A stretch of 64,000 nucleotides of DNA from JAKFYM01 sp964416595 (GCA_964416595.1 CAYQES010000008.1:1-64000), one strand, 5' to 3'; shown: positions 1 to 9,494, counted from the stretch's first letter. The notes: generated by a model from the sequence alone, not told the origin. Translations and numbers: made by a program.

Positions 1-53
1 CCGCAACCCTCAGCTTGGAAGGCTGATACTCTAGCCAATTGAGCTACTCCCGC
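1..53 (-). tRNA. tRNA-Gly (anticodon TCC), 3' end cut off by the window edge
   Basis: Read on the minus strand the gene starts GCGGGAGTAGCTC at position 53 and shows a D-arm followed by an anticodon loop with TCC, which reads Gly codons GGA/GGG. The variable region, T-arm and acceptor 3' strand lie beyond position 1. It is the third gene of a Thr-Tyr-Gly series on the same strand. Confidence 0.93.
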
Positions 54-86
54 CCTTTCATTTACAAAAATACTAAGTTTTAATTT

Positions 87-172
<86 letters not shown>

Positions 173-203
173 ACAATCTCGCTACCACCGTAAATCCCTT
201 GGA

Positions 204-280
204 TGGAGCCGGTAGAGGGAATCGAACCCACGACCTGCGCTTTACAAAAGCGCTGCTCTAGCCAACTGAGCTACACCGGC
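204..280 (-). tRNA. tRNA-Thr (anticodon TGT) with encoded CCA
   Basis: The minus strand reads GCCGGTGTAGCTCAG from 280, then an anticodon loop with TGT, a T-arm GGTTCGATTCC, and an acceptor strand ending in encoded CCA. It is the first gene of the Thr-Tyr-Gly series. In E. coli thrU-tyrU-glyT-thrT precede tufB in this order, so tuf may lie just left of the window; that is an inference. Confidence 0.97.
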
Positions 281-320
281 AGAGATGCTTAAAACTTGTT
301 ATTACCGCAAACTGCTTAGC

Positions 321-348
321 AATATAGTTGCCGCAGGAAATATTGCAA
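321..348 (-). promoter_or_regulatory. Putative sigma-70 promoter of the tRNA cluster
   Basis: On the minus strand TTGCAA (348-343) is followed after 16 nt by TATATT (326-321). The expected transcription start lies near 314, about 35 nt before the mature 5' end of tRNA-Thr, leaving a leader that would be processed. Called by eye. Confidence 0.6.
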
Positions 349-422
349 GTATTCCCAACGTCTTCACTCACATAAGAGCGAATCCTGCCCAAGCAAAATA
401 ATGCATGGCAACAAAAAAATCC

Positions 423-1190
423 TCACGATTTAATATTTCCCTGCTTTTCCCGCACCAGAGCCAGGGAAACAGCAGTAGCCGTGGCCGCATTTAAAGAAAC
501 CAGCGGGCCAGAGCCGGGCAAACTAAGAGTGTAATCACAAGTTTTCGCCGTCAATTGACGAATGCCCTGCTCTTCATTGCCAATCACCAAGCATAAAGGC
601 GCATCAAAACGGGCCGTGGCGAACTTCTCGGTGGCATGCTCCGATAAACCCACCACCCAAAACCCCTCTTCCTTAGCCTCTTCCAGGGCGCGCACTAAAT
701 TCGGCACCCGGGATATGGGCACATGCACAAAGCCACCGGACGAAATCTTAATGGCCGCCGGAGTGAGAGGCGAAGAACGGCTCTCCGTAAGCACCAAGCC
801 CCCCACGCCAAAAAAAGCCGAGCTTCGCAAAATGGACCCTAGATTTTGGGGGTCCGTGATGGAATCCAGATAGACCAAGATTGGGTAAGCTTCTTTTTCT
901 TTCGCTTTTTTCAGTAGATCCAAATGGGGAATGGTTTGGATGTCGGAAATTTCCGCAAAAATCCCTTGGCTCGATTCCAATTCCGCGGCCGTTCCACCCA
1001 CGCGCTTAAATTCTGCCTCAAATCGCAATTTATCTTTGGCTGGATATTCCCGCCAAGAAATCCGCAAGGAATCCGCCAGCGGGCGCAAAGCCGACGAGCG
1101 ATTTCCTTCCCGCAACAAACAGTGAATCGCTTTCACCCCTTGTTTGGATCGGAGCAACGCTTCGATCGCATGAAATCCCATCACGATCAT
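423..1190 (-). CDS. rlmB: TrmH/SpoU-family 23S rRNA 2'-O-ribose methyltransferase (RlmB-like)
   Basis: The 255-residue protein has an N-terminal substrate-binding domain (about 1-95) and a SpoU methyltransferase domain with the knotted-fold motifs: DPQNLGSILR at 113-122 (motif 1, catalytic Arg), GNEEQGIR at 204-211, and SLNAATA at 232-238. By family it should use SAM to methylate a ribose 2'-OH in rRNA, with RlmB (G2251 of 23S) the best fit by length and domain order; another SpoU member is possible. The ATG at 1190 overlaps the pyrF stop as ATGA, so the two genes are translationally coupled. A second Met at residue 4 is an alternative start. Confidence 0.88.
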   Translation of the reverse strand: MIVMGFHAIEALLRSKQGVKAIHCLLREGNRSSALRPLADSLRISWREYPAKDKLRFEAEFKRVGGTAAELESSQGIFAEISDIQTIPHLDLLKKAKEKEAYPILVYLDSITDPQNLGSILRSSAFFGVGGLVLTESRSSPLTPAAIKISSGGFVHVPISRVPNLVRALEEAKEEGFWVVGLSEHATEKFATARFDAPLCLVIGNEEQGIRQLTAKTCDYTLSLPGSGPLVSLNAATATAVSLALVREKQGNIKS

Positions 1191-1891
1191 GGAGCCACTT
1201 CCGCTAAAATATCTTGTAAAGCCTGCACGGGATTAGGAGCTTGGGTTACAGGCCGGCCGACCACCAAGCAATGGGCTCCGGCTTGTACCGCTTCCCGAGG
1301 AGTGAGCACTCTTTTTTGATCCCCATTTTGGGAGGAAGATGGACGAATCCCCGGCACCATGGTGATAAAATGATCGCCCGCCAAGGAGCGCACGAGAGTT
1401 AGCTCTTGGGGCGAGCAGACCACACCGTCTAACCCGCACTCCACGGCCATATCCACAAAATGTTTCACTTGAGCAGAAGTGGACCTGGGAAAACCGATTT
1501 CCTGCAAACCCATATCATCCAAACTTGTAAGCACCGTTACACCCAGTAAAGAGGGCTTCTTCTTGGAACTACGGGCCGCCTCTTCCGCACAGGCGGCGGC
1601 AGCGGCCTTCATCATTTCTTTCCCGCCCCCACAGTGCACGTTCAGGTAATCCACGCCTCCACGAACAGCGGAACGCACAGCCCCAGCCACGGTGTTAGGA
1701 ATATCGTGGAATTTTAGATCCAGAAAAATCTCTGCGCCTTCGGCCTTTAATTTGGACAAAAAAGCGGGACCTTCGGCCACAAAGAGTTCCAAACCCACCT
1801 TCAAATAAGGATTGATAGGCAAAACTTTTTTCACCAGCGGCCAGGCGCTGTTGGCATCGGGAAAATCTAGGGCGAGGAATATTTTGGCCAT
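1187..1891 (-). CDS. pyrF: Orotidine 5'-phosphate decarboxylase
   Basis: This 234-residue protein fits the final step of UMP synthesis, decarboxylation of OMP in the cytoplasm. The catalytic signature DLKFHDIPNT is at 58-67 (the DxKxxD proton network), with substrate-lysine context YLKVGLELF at 29-37 and a C-terminal phosphate-binding VVGRPVTQA segment. Length is normal for the bacterial subfamily. The start at 1891 has no obvious Shine-Dalgarno sequence. A weak minus-strand TTGCCT-17-TAATCA is visible upstream but is not convincing. It overlaps rlmB by 4 nt, forming a two-gene unit. Confidence 0.96.
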   Translation of the reverse strand: MAKIFLALDFPDANSAWPLVKKVLPINPYLKVGLELFVAEGPAFLSKLKAEGAEIFLDLKFHDIPNTVAGAVRSAVRGGVDYLNVHCGGGKEMMKAAAAACAEEAARSSKKKPSLLGVTVLTSLDDMGLQEIGFPRSTSAQVKHFVDMAVECGLDGVVCSPQELTLVRSLAGDHFITMVPGIRPSSSQNGDQKRVLTPREAVQAGAHCLVVGRPVTQAPNPVQALQDILAEVAP

Positions 1892-2000
1892 GGAAGATTA
1901 AGATTGTGATTACTGTAAATCCCCGGAAAAGGCAAAGAATGGATAGGGCGAAGATTGCCTATTTTTCAGGCTAGTGGGAAAGTGATTTTAAGGGGGAAAG

Positions 2001-2756
2001 ATGCAAGATTTTCTACAACTCGTACTAAAGATCCTGCGCTCTCCGTGGACTTATGTTTATTGGGTTATTTCTGCCATGGGTATTATTGCCTCCCATCGCA
2101 ATACGGCGGCCGATGGTTTTCCGCTCCTGGGCGCACTCTCCATCGCTTCTTGGATCTTGGGCACGGCGGTTTTTTACTGGCATCTGCGCATTTTGCGATT
2201 GCAGGGCGATTTTCGGGGAAAACGAAGTGGAATGGCCCTGTTCTTGGCGATTTGGGCGTTTCGGTTGCGCTTATTGATATTAGCGGCTCCCCTCGCGGTG
2301 ATTTTCTACTACTGGCGGGGATACGATGAGCTTTTTAAAAATTACTTAAATTTTTCCATGGCACTTCCGGAAGAGAAAGCAACGGCCCTTTATATGCTTG
2401 TGCAAGAAGGCGTGCTCTGGTTTTGTTTATTACCAGTTGTTTGGTTGATCAATAAAGCGGGCACGAGTTTTGTGGTGGCCCAAGGGAATTCGGAGCGAGC
2501 CGTAGCGAAAAGTATTCCGGCAATGCTGCGCCAGTTTGTGCCCGTTGTGCTTTTTACATCGGCCAGCCTTATTGTGTTTTTTGGATTGAACGTTCTGGAG
2601 GTCTTAGGTTTTTTTGAAAACAGCGGTTGGAGTTTGCCCGCGCTAAATATCTTCAGAAGCTTTTTTAGCTATTTGGTGGAATTAAGCGGCGTTCTCTTTA
2701 TTGCCAGTCGGCTCTGGGAGAGATCGCCGGAATTATTTTCGGAAGAACTGAAATGA
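2001..2756 (+). CDS. Polytopic inner-membrane protein of unknown function
   Basis: I do not recognise a family. The 251-residue sequence has about five or six hydrophobic segments (near residues 15-30, 45-60, 85-105, 130-150, 175-200 and 220-240) joined by short charged loops. The start is supported by an AAGGGGG Shine-Dalgarno 5 nt upstream. The stop overlaps the next start as ATGA, so it is translationally coupled to the radical SAM gene. The pair could form a membrane-linked modification module, but nothing in the sequence proves this. Confidence 0.8.
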   Translation: MQDFLQLVLKILRSPWTYVYWVISAMGIIASHRNTAADGFPLLGALSIASWILGTAVFYWHLRILRLQGDFRGKRSGMALFLAIWAFRLRLLILAAPLAVIFYYWRGYDELFKNYLNFSMALPEEKATALYMLVQEGVLWFCLLPVVWLINKAGTSFVVAQGNSERAVAKSIPAMLRQFVPVVLFTSASLIVFFGLNVLEVLGFFENSGWSLPALNIFRSFFSYLVELSGVLFIASRLWERSPELFSEELK

Positions 2757-4285
2757 GAATTGCGCTCATACGCCCGCCCCGTTTGTTCAAGCGTTATTCG
2801 CGCACCTTTCGCCCAGCCCCCCCGCTAGGCCTTGCCTATATTGCAGGCGCCTTGAGCCATTCCGGACATAGCGTAAAAGTAATTGATGCCATGGCAGAAG
2901 ATCCATCCTGTATGTGGGAATTCCGCAAAGACATTGTCGGACAAGGCATCACCAACAGCCAAGTAGCCGCTTTGATTCCGGCGGATATAGAAGCTATCGG
3001 AATATCCTGTATGTTTACCGGAAACTGGTTGCATACCAAAACTCTGATTCAACACTTAAAAGAGCAATTTCCCGCTGCAGTTATTTTTGCGGGAGGTGAG
3101 CATATTACTGCTGCATTTGAGGTTTCTATGCGGCAGTGTCCAAGTTTAGATATTTGCGTTTTGGGAGAGGGTGAAGAAACAGTAATAGATCTGTTTAGCA
3201 AACTGCAAAACCGCGCCTCAATCGAGAGCGTGGCGGGTATAGTTTATCGTAGTGAGCGCGGCGAGATTCGAGTGAACCCGCGAAGGAAGAGAATAGCCGA
3301 TATTGAAGCTGTGCCCGCTCCTGACTGGTCGCTATTCCCAGTTCGAAAATATTTTGAATCTGGCATCAGATATGGCGTGGGCACAGAACCGTTATTGCCA
3401 ATCGTAGCAACACGGGGCTGCCCTTACGCCTGCACTTTTTGCTCGAATCCCAGTATGTATGGACACAACTATTATATGCGATCCGTTCAGCATGTTGTGG
3501 ATGAAATAGAAAATCTGATCCAAACCTATGGTGTTACAAGTTTTGATTTTTATGATTTAACAGCCATCTTAAAAAAATCATGGATCATCGCCTTAGCCCA
3601 AGAAATATTGCGTAGAAATTTGAAGATCACCTGGCAGATTCCTGCGGGCACTCGCTCTGAAGTGATCGACGCGGAGGTAGCATCGCATCTATTTAAGGCT
3701 GGATGCAAAAATATCACTTACGCTCCTGAATCTGGTTCAGAGCGAATACTAAAATTGACAAAAAAACGCGTCAACTTAAGTAATATGCTTCATTCCATCC
3801 GGCTATCTCATAAAGAAAAATTAAATGTAAAAATAAATATTATTCTGGGCTTCCCCGAAGAAACCCACCGCGACATTTGGAAAACAATTCTATTTCTCGT
3901 TAAGTGTAGCTGGGCCGGCGTTTACGACGCTGTACCAGCCACGTTCCAACCCTATCCGGGCAGTGAAATTTTCAATAAACTCTTGCAGGAAAAGAAAATT
4001 AATCTCGAAGGAGAAGACTACTATCTGCAAATTCTAGAAGCGGATAATTTTTATAAAATCAAATTCTATAACGAAAATGTCAGCCAGGGATTCCTTAGGA
4101 TCTATAACGTAATCTATTTACTGGCCTTTTATTTTAGTAACTACCTCTTTCGGCCCCAACGTTTATTTTTCTTGGCCAAAAACGTTCTTTTATCCTCTCC
4201 TCGATCGCGGGGAGAGAGCTTTGGGGTGGAAATTATAAATCAACTGAAAGAAAGCGTTCGACGACGCTTTGCCCCTCTATCCTAA
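2753..4285 (+). CDS. B12-binding-domain radical SAM protein (class B type)
   Basis: The 510-residue protein has an N-terminal cobalamin-binding-like Rossmann domain (about 1-150; PPLGLAYIAGAL near 23 and GGEH near 115), then a radical SAM domain with RGCPYACTFC, placing the [4Fe-4S] cysteines at 223, 227 and 230 (CX3CX2C). A PESGSERILKLTKKR segment follows, typical of this superfamily. Relatives include BchE-like cyclases and hopanoid or lipid-modifying enzymes. The canonical cobalamin DxHxxG motif is not visible, so B12 binding is not certain. It is coupled by an ATGA overlap to the membrane protein upstream and is convergent with proS, with 10 nt between stops. The substrate is unknown. Confidence 0.87.
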   Translation: MRIALIRPPRLFKRYSRTFRPAPPLGLAYIAGALSHSGHSVKVIDAMAEDPSCMWEFRKDIVGQGITNSQVAALIPADIEAIGISCMFTGNWLHTKTLIQHLKEQFPAAVIFAGGEHITAAFEVSMRQCPSLDICVLGEGEETVIDLFSKLQNRASIESVAGIVYRSERGEIRVNPRRKRIADIEAVPAPDWSLFPVRKYFESGIRYGVGTEPLLPIVATRGCPYACTFCSNPSMYGHNYYMRSVQHVVDEIENLIQTYGVTSFDFYDLTAILKKSWIIALAQEILRRNLKITWQIPAGTRSEVIDAEVASHLFKAGCKNITYAPESGSERILKLTKKRVNLSNMLHSIRLSHKEKLNVKINIILGFPEETHRDIWKTILFLVKCSWAGVYDAVPATFQPYPGSEIFNKLLQEKKINLEGEDYYLQILEADNFYKIKFYNENVSQGFLRIYNVIYLLAFYFSNYLFRPQRLFFLAKNVLLSSPRSRGESFGVEIINQLKESVRRRFAPLS

Positions 4286-4295
4286 GAGCAACCTA

Positions 4296-5756
4296 CTAAT
4301 ACGATCTCGCGAACAACACCTTCTGAGTAGATGCTTTGCCAGATTTCACACACTGGCCGCTCTCTTGGGGATTGTTCAAGGGAATGCAGCGGATCGTGGC
4401 TTTAGTTTCTTCTTTGATCGCCCGCTCGGTTTCGGCGGTGCCATCCCAGTGGGCTCTTATGAAGCCGCCTTTTTCATCCAGCACTTTTTTAAATTCCTCG
4501 TAGGAACTCACATCCGTCACGTTTTGATTCCTAAATTCTAAAGCCCGGCGAAACAATCCTTCTTGGATTTCCGTGAGGAGATCCATCGCCTTCGCAGGCA
4601 CTTCCGTGAGCGGCACAAAAATCTTTTCGCCGGTATCCCGGCGGGCCATCACGGCCTGATTCTTCGCGATATCTTTGGGCCCGAGTTCTACACGTAGAGG
4701 CACTCCCTGCACTTCCCACTCGGCAAACTTCCAGCCGGGGCTCTTGGTTTCATCAAGATCAATGTGCACAGTCACGGGTCCGCCTAAATTAGCTTTTTGT
4801 GTGGGCCAAGCTTTTAAGGAATCAGCCAAGAGCTTCGCTTTACTCAGCACTAGATCTTTTTCTTCGGGAGTTTTAAAGATAGGCACGATCACCACGTGAA
4901 TGGGCGCTAAACGGGGAGGCAATACCAAGCCTTTGTCGTCACTATGGGTCATGATCAAACCGCCGATCAAGCGAGTGGAAACGCCCCAGCTCGTTTGCCA
5001 CACAAAATCTCTTCCGCCATCCCGGGTTTGGAATTCAGTATTGAAGGCGCGGGCAAAGTTCTGCCCCAAATTATGGGAAGTTCCAGCCTGCAGAGCTTTC
5101 CCGTCTTGCATCAAGGCTTCGATGCAATAGGTGCGCAAAGCACCGGCAAAGCGCTCAGAATCAGTTTTACGGCCGCAGAACACAGGCATGGCCATATAAT
5201 CTTCCGCAAACACCCGATACACTTCGAGCATCTTCAGAACTTCCTCTTCGGCATCCTTCTCGGTTTCATGGCAAGTGTGTCCCTCTTGCCAGAGGAATTC
5301 CGTGGTTCGTAGAAAGGGACGGGTACGCATCTCCCAGCGCACCACGTTGGCCCATTGATTGATAAGCAACGGAAGATCCCGGTAGCTCTGGATCCATTTG
5401 GCGAACATGGAGTTGATGATCGTTTCCGAAGTGGGGCGCACCACGAGGGGTTCTTCTAATTTTTTTCCGCCAGCGTGGGTAACGATCGCCAACTCTGGCG
5501 CAAAACCTTCTACGTGCTGGGCCTCCTTCTGCAAAAAACTCTCGGGAATAAATAAGGGAAAGTAGGCGTTTTTGTGGCCAGTTTCTTTGAATTTAGTGTC
5601 TAGAACTTTCTGCACTTTTTCCCAAATGGCATAACCATTGGGGCGAATCACCATGCAGCCTTTCACGGGAGAATAATCCGCAAGCTTCGCGTGCTGGATG
5701 ATATCCAAATACCATTGGGAAAAATCTTTTGCTCTTGAAGTAATCTTCTCAGCCAT
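4296..5756 (-). CDS. proS: Prolyl-tRNA synthetase, short archaeal/eukaryotic type
   Basis: This 486-residue class II synthetase lacks the INS editing domain of E. coli ProRS and has the C-terminal extension ending in Tyr that marks the archaeal/eukaryotic type found in some bacteria. Visible features are the RPTSETI motif 2 region, TEFLWQEGHT, and an HSDDKGLVLPP motif 3 region. The C-terminal zinc-site region keeps only two Cys (IRCIPL and GQCVK); positions where other family members have Cys read Thr and Ser, so the metal site may be lost. I start at 5756 (MAEK) rather than 5777 because GAAGGA lies 8 nt upstream and the longer start would overlap the preceding gene. Confidence 0.95.
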   Translation of the reverse strand: MAEKITSRAKDFSQWYLDIIQHAKLADYSPVKGCMVIRPNGYAIWEKVQKVLDTKFKETGHKNAYFPLFIPESFLQKEAQHVEGFAPELAIVTHAGGKKLEEPLVVRPTSETIINSMFAKWIQSYRDLPLLINQWANVVRWEMRTRPFLRTTEFLWQEGHTCHETEKDAEEEVLKMLEVYRVFAEDYMAMPVFCGRKTDSERFAGALRTYCIEALMQDGKALQAGTSHNLGQNFARAFNTEFQTRDGGRDFVWQTSWGVSTRLIGGLIMTHSDDKGLVLPPRLAPIHVVIVPIFKTPEEKDLVLSKAKLLADSLKAWPTQKANLGGPVTVHIDLDETKSPGWKFAEWEVQGVPLRVELGPKDIAKNQAVMARRDTGEKIFVPLTEVPAKAMDLLTEIQEGLFRRALEFRNQNVTDVSSYEEFKKVLDEKGGFIRAHWDGTAETERAIKEETKATIRCIPLNNPQESGQCVKSGKASTQKVLFARSY

Positions 5757-5757
5757 C

Positions 5758-7164
5758 TTATCCTTCTTTCGCCTCACTGATTTTAAGGGCCTTTATCTTC
5801 CGATGCAAATGGGCCCGCTCAATTCCTAACATCTGGGCCGTACGGGAGATATTCCAGTCGTTTTCTTTTAGTTTGCGGATGATGAATTCCCGCTCGAACT
5901 GGTTCTTGGCCTCTTTTAAGCCCGCCGATAAAGCAGGAGAAAAAGCTTCCTCATCCATTTCTCCACTAGCACCAGATAGATTCAAGGGCGCATTAGCCAC
6001 GGCCTCTAGAAGTTCTGCGGGCAAATCTTCTGTTCCCACCACAGGGGTTTTCACCATAATGCTCAAACGCTCCACGAGATTTCTAAGCTCCCGCACGTTG
6101 CCGGGCCAAGGGTAGTGCCGGAGGAGCTGAATCGCATCCTCCGAAACTCTTTTTGCTTCCCGGCCCTGTTCTTTAGCGAACATTTCAAAATAATGCCGAA
6201 GCAAAGCCGCCACATCTTCGGATCGTTGCCGCAATGGAGGAACCACAATCGGGATCACATTCAAGCGATAGTATAAATCTTCTCGAAATTGGTTTTGTTT
6301 AATAGACTCTAAAAGGTTTTTGTTAGTGGCAGCCACTACACGCACATCCACATCGATGGTTTGGCTCCCCCCCACCCGCTCAAATTTCTGCTCCTGCAAA
6401 ATCCGCAACACCTTAGCTTGGGTTTTGAGGCTCATATCCCCAATTTCATCCAAGAACAAAGTGCCGCCATTGGCCTGATCGAACTTCCCTCGTTTCATCT
6501 GAGTGGCGCCCGTAAACGCGCCCCGTTCGTGGCCGAACAGTTCACTCTCAATTAACTCTTCCGGGATGGCGGCGCAATTCACGGCCACAAAAGGCTGCTC
6601 CCGCCGGCGGCTTCCAAGGTGCACGGCTTTCGCCACAAGTTCTTTTCCGGTGCCGTTTTCTCCAGTGATCAAGACCCAGCTATTTAAGGGCGCTATCGTG
6701 GAGATTTGTTCCTGGAGCTGAATCATTTTGGGAGAGCCGCCGATCATGACGGGTTCTTTAAACACTTCCGAACGTAAAATGCGGTTCTCTTTATTGAGCT
6801 CTTGAAACTGGAAAGCATTCCGCAAGGTGACTAATAATTTTTCCAACGAAAGGGGCTTTTCCACAAAATCATAGGCCCCGAGCTTCGTGGCTTTTACGGC
6901 GGTTTCCACGGTGCCATGCCCACTCATGATGATCACGAGCTGATCGGGCATATGGGCCTTGATGCGTTTTAAGGTTTCCATGCCGTCAATACCGGGCATC
7001 CACACGTCCAACAAAACCGCATCGAAATAGCCGTTCATCACATAGCCCAAACCCTCTTCCCCGGATCCGGCTGTCATCACCTGGTAGGATTCGTCTTTTA
7101 ACGCTCCCGACAAAGAAGAACGAATGGCGGCTTCATCATCGATAATCAATACACTACGGGCCAT
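5758..7164 (-). CDS. NtrC/NtrX-family sigma-54-dependent response regulator
   Basis: The 468 residues show a receiver domain (1-120, phosphoacceptor D53, switch Lys in VEKP), an AAA+ domain with Walker A GENGTGKE (168-175), the sigma-54 contact motif GAFTGA (215-220) and Walker B LFLDE (236-240), and a C-terminal Fis-type helix-turn-helix (about 430-465). It should activate sigma-54 promoters when phosphorylated by the adjacent kinase, whose stop region it overlaps by 11 nt. The kinase's PAS and HAMP arrangement favours the NtrX subgroup. Target genes cannot be seen. The stop codon is 1 nt upstream of the proS start, so proS may be read from the same transcript. Confidence 0.93.
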   Translation of the reverse strand: MARSVLIIDDEAAIRSSLSGALKDESYQVMTAGSGEEGLGYVMNGYFDAVLLDVWMPGIDGMETLKRIKAHMPDQLVIIMSGHGTVETAVKATKLGAYDFVEKPLSLEKLLVTLRNAFQFQELNKENRILRSEVFKEPVMIGGSPKMIQLQEQISTIAPLNSWVLITGENGTGKELVAKAVHLGSRRREQPFVAVNCAAIPEELIESELFGHERGAFTGATQMKRGKFDQANGGTLFLDEIGDMSLKTQAKVLRILQEQKFERVGGSQTIDVDVRVVAATNKNLLESIKQNQFREDLYYRLNVIPIVVPPLRQRSEDVAALLRHYFEMFAKEQGREAKRVSEDAIQLLRHYPWPGNVRELRNLVERLSIMVKTPVVGTEDLPAELLEAVANAPLNLSGASGEMDEEAFSPALSAGLKEAKNQFEREFIIRKLKENDWNISRTAQMLGIERAHLHRKIKALKISEAKEG

Positions 7165-9427
7165 GCTGCATTACCTCCATCACCCGATTCACCGGTAGCT
7201 CCACGGCAAAGTACGTATTAAATTTTCCATCCCGTGTATTCGAAACCGCGCGGATATACCCATCGTGATCGTTCACGATTCTTTTGGCAATCGCGAGTCC
7301 TAATCCTGTGCCCTCTTTTTTAGTGGAAAAATAGGGCTCAAACAAAAGCGGCAACACTTCCTCGGGGATTCCAGGGCCATTATCCGCCACCTGGATCACC
7401 ACGATGCCCGATTCCCGGCGGAATTCCGTGGTCACTTGCACGATGCCATTTTCTAAATCCCGCATGGCGGCCACGGCGTTGTCTAAAAGATTTAGTACTA
7501 CGCGCTTGATTTGATCCCGGTCAAAAGAAAACACGGGCACACTCGCATCGGGCAGGAATTCAAATGTTGTACCCCGGTGCGCTTGCCGAAAAAGGCCTAC
7601 CACTTCGGCGATGGCGGCATTTAATTCATTGGGCAAAGGATTGGCTGCGGGAAAGCGGGCGAACTGGGAAAATTCATTCACCATTTCTTTTAATTCGTCC
7701 ACCTGGCGGATGATGGTATCCGTACACTCCTTGAACACTTCATTTTCTTCGAGTTTATCCATATAGCGCTTCTGCAAGCGCTGGGCGGAAAGCTTAATGG
7801 GCGTGAGCGGATTCTTAATTTCGTGGGCAATACGGCGGGCTACTTCTCGCCAGGCTACTTCCCGTTGGGCCTTAATCAAATGAGAAATATCGTCGAGCAC
7901 GAGCACCAAGCCCATATAACGGCTATCGCTATCATAGAGCGGAGTGATCGTTACTAAGAGCGAAAGAGGCTTGGCATCTTTTCCTGCCACGTTGATGTAT
8001 TTAAAGATTGTTTCTTTTCCGCCCGCGTCCAACACCTGCTCGATGCTGATCAAGAGTTCCGAGAGAGGCCCCACCAGCACCTGCTCCAAGGACATGCCAA
8101 TCACTGAATCGCTCTTCACATTCAAAAGATTAGCAGCAGATTTATTGATCGTGGTGATCGTGGAATCGGCGCTCACGGAGCACACACCGGCGCTCACGTT
8201 AGAAAGAATAGCTTCTAGATAGCGGCGTTTTTCGTCGAGCTCTTCGTTAGTGCTCCGAAGAGTGGAATACGCGGACTGCAAGCGATCTCGATTTTCACGG
8301 ATGTCGGTGGTCATTTTGTTGAAGGCGGAGCTCACAGTGGCGATTTCATCGTCGCCTAAATTCTGGATTTCCACGTCTAAGTTTCCACTACCCACTTCGC
8401 TCACGGCCTGGGCCAAATGTTCTAGAGGCATCGTCATTTGCCGCGCAAGATAGAGGCCCACCCAAATGGCCGCAAAAATTACTAAGAGCGTGATCAAAAT
8501 AAGGATCGCAAAATAAATGGTTTTCACTGGGTATTTCAAGGGATTTACTTCCCGGAAATCCGCGTAGGTAGAGGAAATTTCGTCCACTTTATTCACCAAA
8601 CTCACAGGCAAGTGGTAACTCACAGCCAGCGCGCCCACGATTTTTTTACTGGCGCCATCCCGCAAGGGAATCACTGAGCGAAGCACATCACCCGTGCCCA
8701 CGTGTTGCACTAACGCTACTTCTTTTCCCTCTAACGCCTGCTGTACAGTTTCAATCGGTAAACGGGGAAAAATCTCCAAATCCATACCAGGCTTCACCAC
8801 CAAGGTGCGGGGATCCAAGGGATGCCAATAAACTTCCACGGCATCAAGGGCGTAACGGGAACGGAGCTGCACCAATTCTTTGGGCAAGCGCAAGCGAGCG
8901 TAGCGATCATCGAGGCGCATGCGGCCCGCCACTTCTTCCCGAATCCTTTCCGCAAAGTGCTCGGCGCTCTTTTGGGTGTTTTTGTAGTATGTATCCGTGA
9001 TTTCTAGGGAGGCTTGGAGGGTGTTTCCTACTTTCACGCTAAACCACTTATCGAAAGTGGAATTGATGTAAAAAGAGGAAATCACGAACAACACCACTGT
9101 GGGCACGATCGATAATGTTAAGAAACTCGCCACTAACTTTGTTTTTAGTTTAGACCCCAAGAGCCCTTTACGGCGCTCCAAGAATAATTTCGACAAATTG
9201 CGAAAGATCAGGAAAACCAGAACCGCCAACAGAATCAAATTGAGGTTGATGATCCCGAAAAAGAAAATCGAGTTCACAAAAGGTAGGGTGCTGGAGTGTT
9301 TGGCCAATTTCAGGGCGAAATTGGAAAGGATCACGATGGCCAATAAAACCAATACAATCGTGATACGCTCACGGCGTCGCTTTCTTTTTTCTCCCCTATC
9401 GAGGGGAACCCCGTCGAAGAATGGCAC
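7154..9427 (-). CDS. NtrY-like membrane sensor histidine kinase
   Basis: The 757 residues show N-terminal membrane segments (about 22-40, 50-75 and 92-115), an extracytoplasmic sensor region, another membrane segment near 300-325, a HAMP linker, a PAS domain (about 400-510), and a HisKA domain with the phosphoacceptor in RRIAHEIKNPL (H535). The ATPase domain has an N box NLLDNAVAAM and G boxes ADNGPGIP and GTGLGLAI. The multi-helix N-terminus plus HAMP and PAS fits NtrY. The start is GTG at 9427, with AAGG about 9 nt upstream. It forms a two-gene signalling unit with the response regulator downstream. Confidence 0.92.
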   Translation of the reverse strand: MPFFDGVPLDRGEKRKRRRERITIVLVLLAIVILSNFALKLAKHSSTLPFVNSIFFFGIINLNLILLAVLVFLIFRNLSKLFLERRKGLLGSKLKTKLVASFLTLSIVPTVVLFVISSFYINSTFDKWFSVKVGNTLQASLEITDTYYKNTQKSAEHFAERIREEVAGRMRLDDRYARLRLPKELVQLRSRYALDAVEVYWHPLDPRTLVVKPGMDLEIFPRLPIETVQQALEGKEVALVQHVGTGDVLRSVIPLRDGASKKIVGALAVSYHLPVSLVNKVDEISSTYADFREVNPLKYPVKTIYFAILILITLLVIFAAIWVGLYLARQMTMPLEHLAQAVSEVGSGNLDVEIQNLGDDEIATVSSAFNKMTTDIRENRDRLQSAYSTLRSTNEELDEKRRYLEAILSNVSAGVCSVSADSTITTINKSAANLLNVKSDSVIGMSLEQVLVGPLSELLISIEQVLDAGGKETIFKYINVAGKDAKPLSLLVTITPLYDSDSRYMGLVLVLDDISHLIKAQREVAWREVARRIAHEIKNPLTPIKLSAQRLQKRYMDKLEENEVFKECTDTIIRQVDELKEMVNEFSQFARFPAANPLPNELNAAIAEVVGLFRQAHRGTTFEFLPDASVPVFSFDRDQIKRVVLNLLDNAVAAMRDLENGIVQVTTEFRRESGIVVIQVADNGPGIPEEVLPLLFEPYFSTKKEGTGLGLAIAKRIVNDHDGYIRAVSNTRDGKFNTYFAVELPVNRVMEVMQHGP

Positions 9428-9465
9428 AGCGCAATACCTTACGCTACTTCTGGCGCCTTCACAAG

Positions 9466-9494
9466 TTGACAGGGCCCCTCCCTACCCGTATAAG
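9466..9494 (+). promoter_or_regulatory. Strong sigma-70 promoter of the RNase E/G gene
   Basis: TTGACA (9466-9471) and TATAAG (9489-9494) are separated by exactly 17 nt, close to the full consensus. The expected start near 9501 gives a leader of about 107 nt before the ATG at 9608. Confidence 0.8.

Noticed and set aside
413..431. AAATC/GATTT stem with T run after rlmB as a terminator
   Set aside because: Five A/T-rich pairs are too weak to call, and the start of the stem lies in the last codons of the gene.
924..1319. 131-codon plus-strand frame across rlmB and pyrF
   Set aside because: It spans the junction of two conserved minus-strand genes and shows no domain or ribosome site.
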